This document shows positions 62,186 to 64,000 of a stretch of DNA of 64,000 bases, piece by piece. How positions within the stretch are numbered: position 1 is the stretch's first letter; each line of letters opens with the position of its first letter. The notes under the pieces were generated by a model, which saw only the letters and a program-made list of their open reading frames with translations, searched no databases and had not been told where the DNA came from. The DNA is from Psococerastis gibbosa. Taxonomy: Eukaryota; Arthropoda; Insecta; Psocodea; Psocidae. Position numbers and translations under genes: made by a program. Location of the stretch: assembly GCA_963971405.1 (NCBI GenBank), contig OZ020491.1, positions 30,741,019-30,805,018 on the forward strand. The letters are read 5' to 3'.

Positions 62186-64000
62186 TAAAGTTTCAGTAAC
62201 ATTTAAGTAATTTTGTAGTCGTACGTCCTCGGTACTTGTATAGTTCGTAGTCGTAGATTCGTAGATCAGTATAGTAATAGACTAATTTCATTATTAGCAA
62301 CTCATGTTTCTTTTGATGATAAAATGCTTCAAATAAAATTAAAGCTATCAGTAAATTGTAATATTTTCTCATATACCCAAGATTAACAAATGTTTTAGCA
62401 AGGGTTGTGCAGGAGGGGGGGGGGGACAGCACCTTGTCATATGTCCATAGACGGAGAAACCATAAATCCAGCCCATGTCATGTCCTCAAGAAAAAGAAGG
62501 AAGAGAAGTGTAACTCATCGCGGAGGCTTGCGTCCATTAAACGAGAAAATATATAATCAGGGTAATTTTCAAAAGATAAAATCGTTGGTGAGCAAAAATT
62601 AAGACCTCTGGTAAAAACTTTAGTAAAGTTGGGTTTTTTACTAAGTAACCGGCACCTATCAGAAGTGGGGAGAGACAAACCGAGTGCCTGGACGGCAGCC
62701 TGAAAAGTTAGAGATCTAGAATTTCATTAAATGGTTGGCCCGGAGACTTTGGCCCTGAGCCAAATCTGCTGGATATCGCTGCCCAAAATTTCTTCACAGC
62801 TACTTTTATAGATTCTTTGTTTTCCAGTTTGGAAACATTGTTAGTTCCCCTTGTACCCGTACTCAAACTTCCTGTAGTCGCACTGACGCCTGTTACATTG
62901 TGTCAATCCTAAGCTTGTCCCAGCTTATCCATGCATACAACCAGTGCGGGTTGACATCGAGGACGTTAACCAGTTTGCCAAGTTTATGAGACGATGATGA
63001 TGGAGAATTTGTGTGTGGCAAATGAAGAATAGGTTAGATTAGCTTAGATTAGCTTAGATTAGGTAATACGTAAGGTTATTATGCAAAAAATATGTTCGGA
63101 ATCAACTCTAACTCATTTTATACAGAGTACCATTGAAAAAAGTAATAGACCCGCAGTGAAAGAAGACCGGTACGCCGATAAGGCAGGAAAAGCTATAAAT
63201 GCAGTGAACATTATAGAAGTTGAAGTTACAACTATATCAGACGAAGATAATGCAGAATCCGAGGTAAAAGAAGAAGGCTAATCAAGTATATAACCAGAAT
63301 TATGTCATTTAGAGGCAAAAGAGGTTGCGATAACAGAATCAAATTATACAAACAAGATAGCTGGAATCAACTCCAGCTCATTTGGCACTGAGTCAGCAAT
63401 GAGCGTCAGCAATAAGGGGTCAAGAGATGAAACTGGTCGTAAAAAGTAATGCAGATTTGCATTTGGAGTATAAGCGATCGTTGCTGCCGATAATGTGAGT
63501 GTCAGCGATTTTGTAAGACCGCAGAATTGAACTGATGAATGCACTGATTAAGCAGTTTGAATTTCAGTTATTATTGCTTTTTCGATTTTCTCCGTTGATT
63601 GATATTATCGCTGAAGCTGTCGTTAATGTCTTTTCAAAATAATTATCTAGAGATGTCTGCTGTTTTTTAAAATTATTTTTTCAGGTATTTCAATAGTGAA
63701 GTTGAAGTGGTATCTCAATATATCTGCCAGTTGCAATAAAAAGACTACTGAATTTTCAGTTCAGACCAGTCTTATTGGCAAATTTAATTTCTCGGACGTA
63801 CCTTTTCATTTATCTATGTACATCTTTTAAATTGGGGCATGTCTTATGTTGTAGGCTGTAGAGTATTAGACCATCAACCACTCATTCTATATCTATTATC
63901 AATCCATAATATTTCGTATCTAGTATAATAATGTATTATGGTATATTGTATCAAATCATTTAAAAAGGGGTTAGTTGGACTTACATTGCCTGTTGTGTTA
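62186..64000. other. mostly unassigned AT-rich DNA, with a Rep-K scrap and a local duplication
   Basis: Rep-K piece at about 62,880-62,990 (CTAAGCTTGTCCCAGCTTAT, GCGGGTTGACATCGAGGACG). A 66-codon acidic ORF at 63,081-63,281 (ends with SDEDNAESEVKEEG) has no recognised domain. GGAATCAACTCTAACTCATT (63,098) and GGAATCAACTCCAGCTCATT (63,362) show a diverged duplication of about 265 bp. At the very end, TTAGTTGGACTTACATTGCC recalls 44,945. Confidence 0.4.

Noticed and set aside
63035-63065. Telomere-like repeat
   Set aside because: AGCTTAGATT units are 10 bases and only about three copies; not TTAGG.
1-64000. Other virus-derived elements (Polinton, retrovirus-like envelope genes)
   Set aside because: Apart from the copia element I saw no integrase, capsid, packaging ATPase or envelope-like sequence.

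Overview
This window looks like repeat-rich, AT-biased, non-coding DNA from an invertebrate animal, most likely an arthropod. The evidence is spliced-looking exons with GT/AG borders, several LINE lineages of arthropod type, tRNA-derived SINEs, short hAT-, Harbinger- and pogo-like MITEs, long satellite arrays, and a Ty1/copia element whose primer site resembles the half-initiator-tRNA-Met site of Drosophila copia. No bacterial, organellar or rRNA genes were seen. The species cannot be named from sequence alone.

Layout. 1-8.7 kb: LINE fragments, SINEs, and a non-coding family called Rep-A here, one copy of which carries a palindrome of about 1.07 kb. 8.7-20.7 kb: mostly unassigned AT-rich DNA with scattered LINE tails, foldback MITEs and a 1.16-kb RNase H-bearing LINE piece lying inside another Rep-A copy. 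20.7-22.0 kb: Rep-A and two hAT-like MITEs. 22.18-22.47 kb: a repeat-free stretch that resembles a promoter plus a non-coding first exon. 22.96-27.4 kb: a 180/165-bp satellite followed by an array of about 235 bp period that holds two dated insertions. 27.5-31 kb: MITEs, SINEs, LINE tails. 31.15-35.78 kb: a whole-looking copia element inserted into the terminal inverted repeat of a Harbinger-like MITE. 36-39.7 kb: more LINE debris, a long (GAA)n tract and a third satellite of 145-170 bp period. 42.2-45.8 kb: two exons that join in frame into an 82-residue Cys-rich protein with a C-terminal membrane helix, the best candidate for a host gene. 45.8-48.2 kb: three elements nested in each other. 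48.2-64 kb: mainly unassigned AT-rich DNA with LINE tails, MITEs and one decayed hAT transposase piece.

How the parts relate. The main story is insertion order. Target-site duplications at many junctions give a relative chronology. A tRNA-derived SINE family (SINE-1, five copies) shares its 3' end, including a hairpin, with a LINE tail at 44.0-44.1 kb, which suggests that this LINE lineage mobilised the SINE. The putative host gene may start at 22.28 kb, in which case its first intron (about 19.8 kb) would contain all three satellites and the copia element.

Limits: boundaries of repeats were judged by eye, mostly within 5-20 bases; family names above superfamily level are not claimed; no database or structure search was possible.
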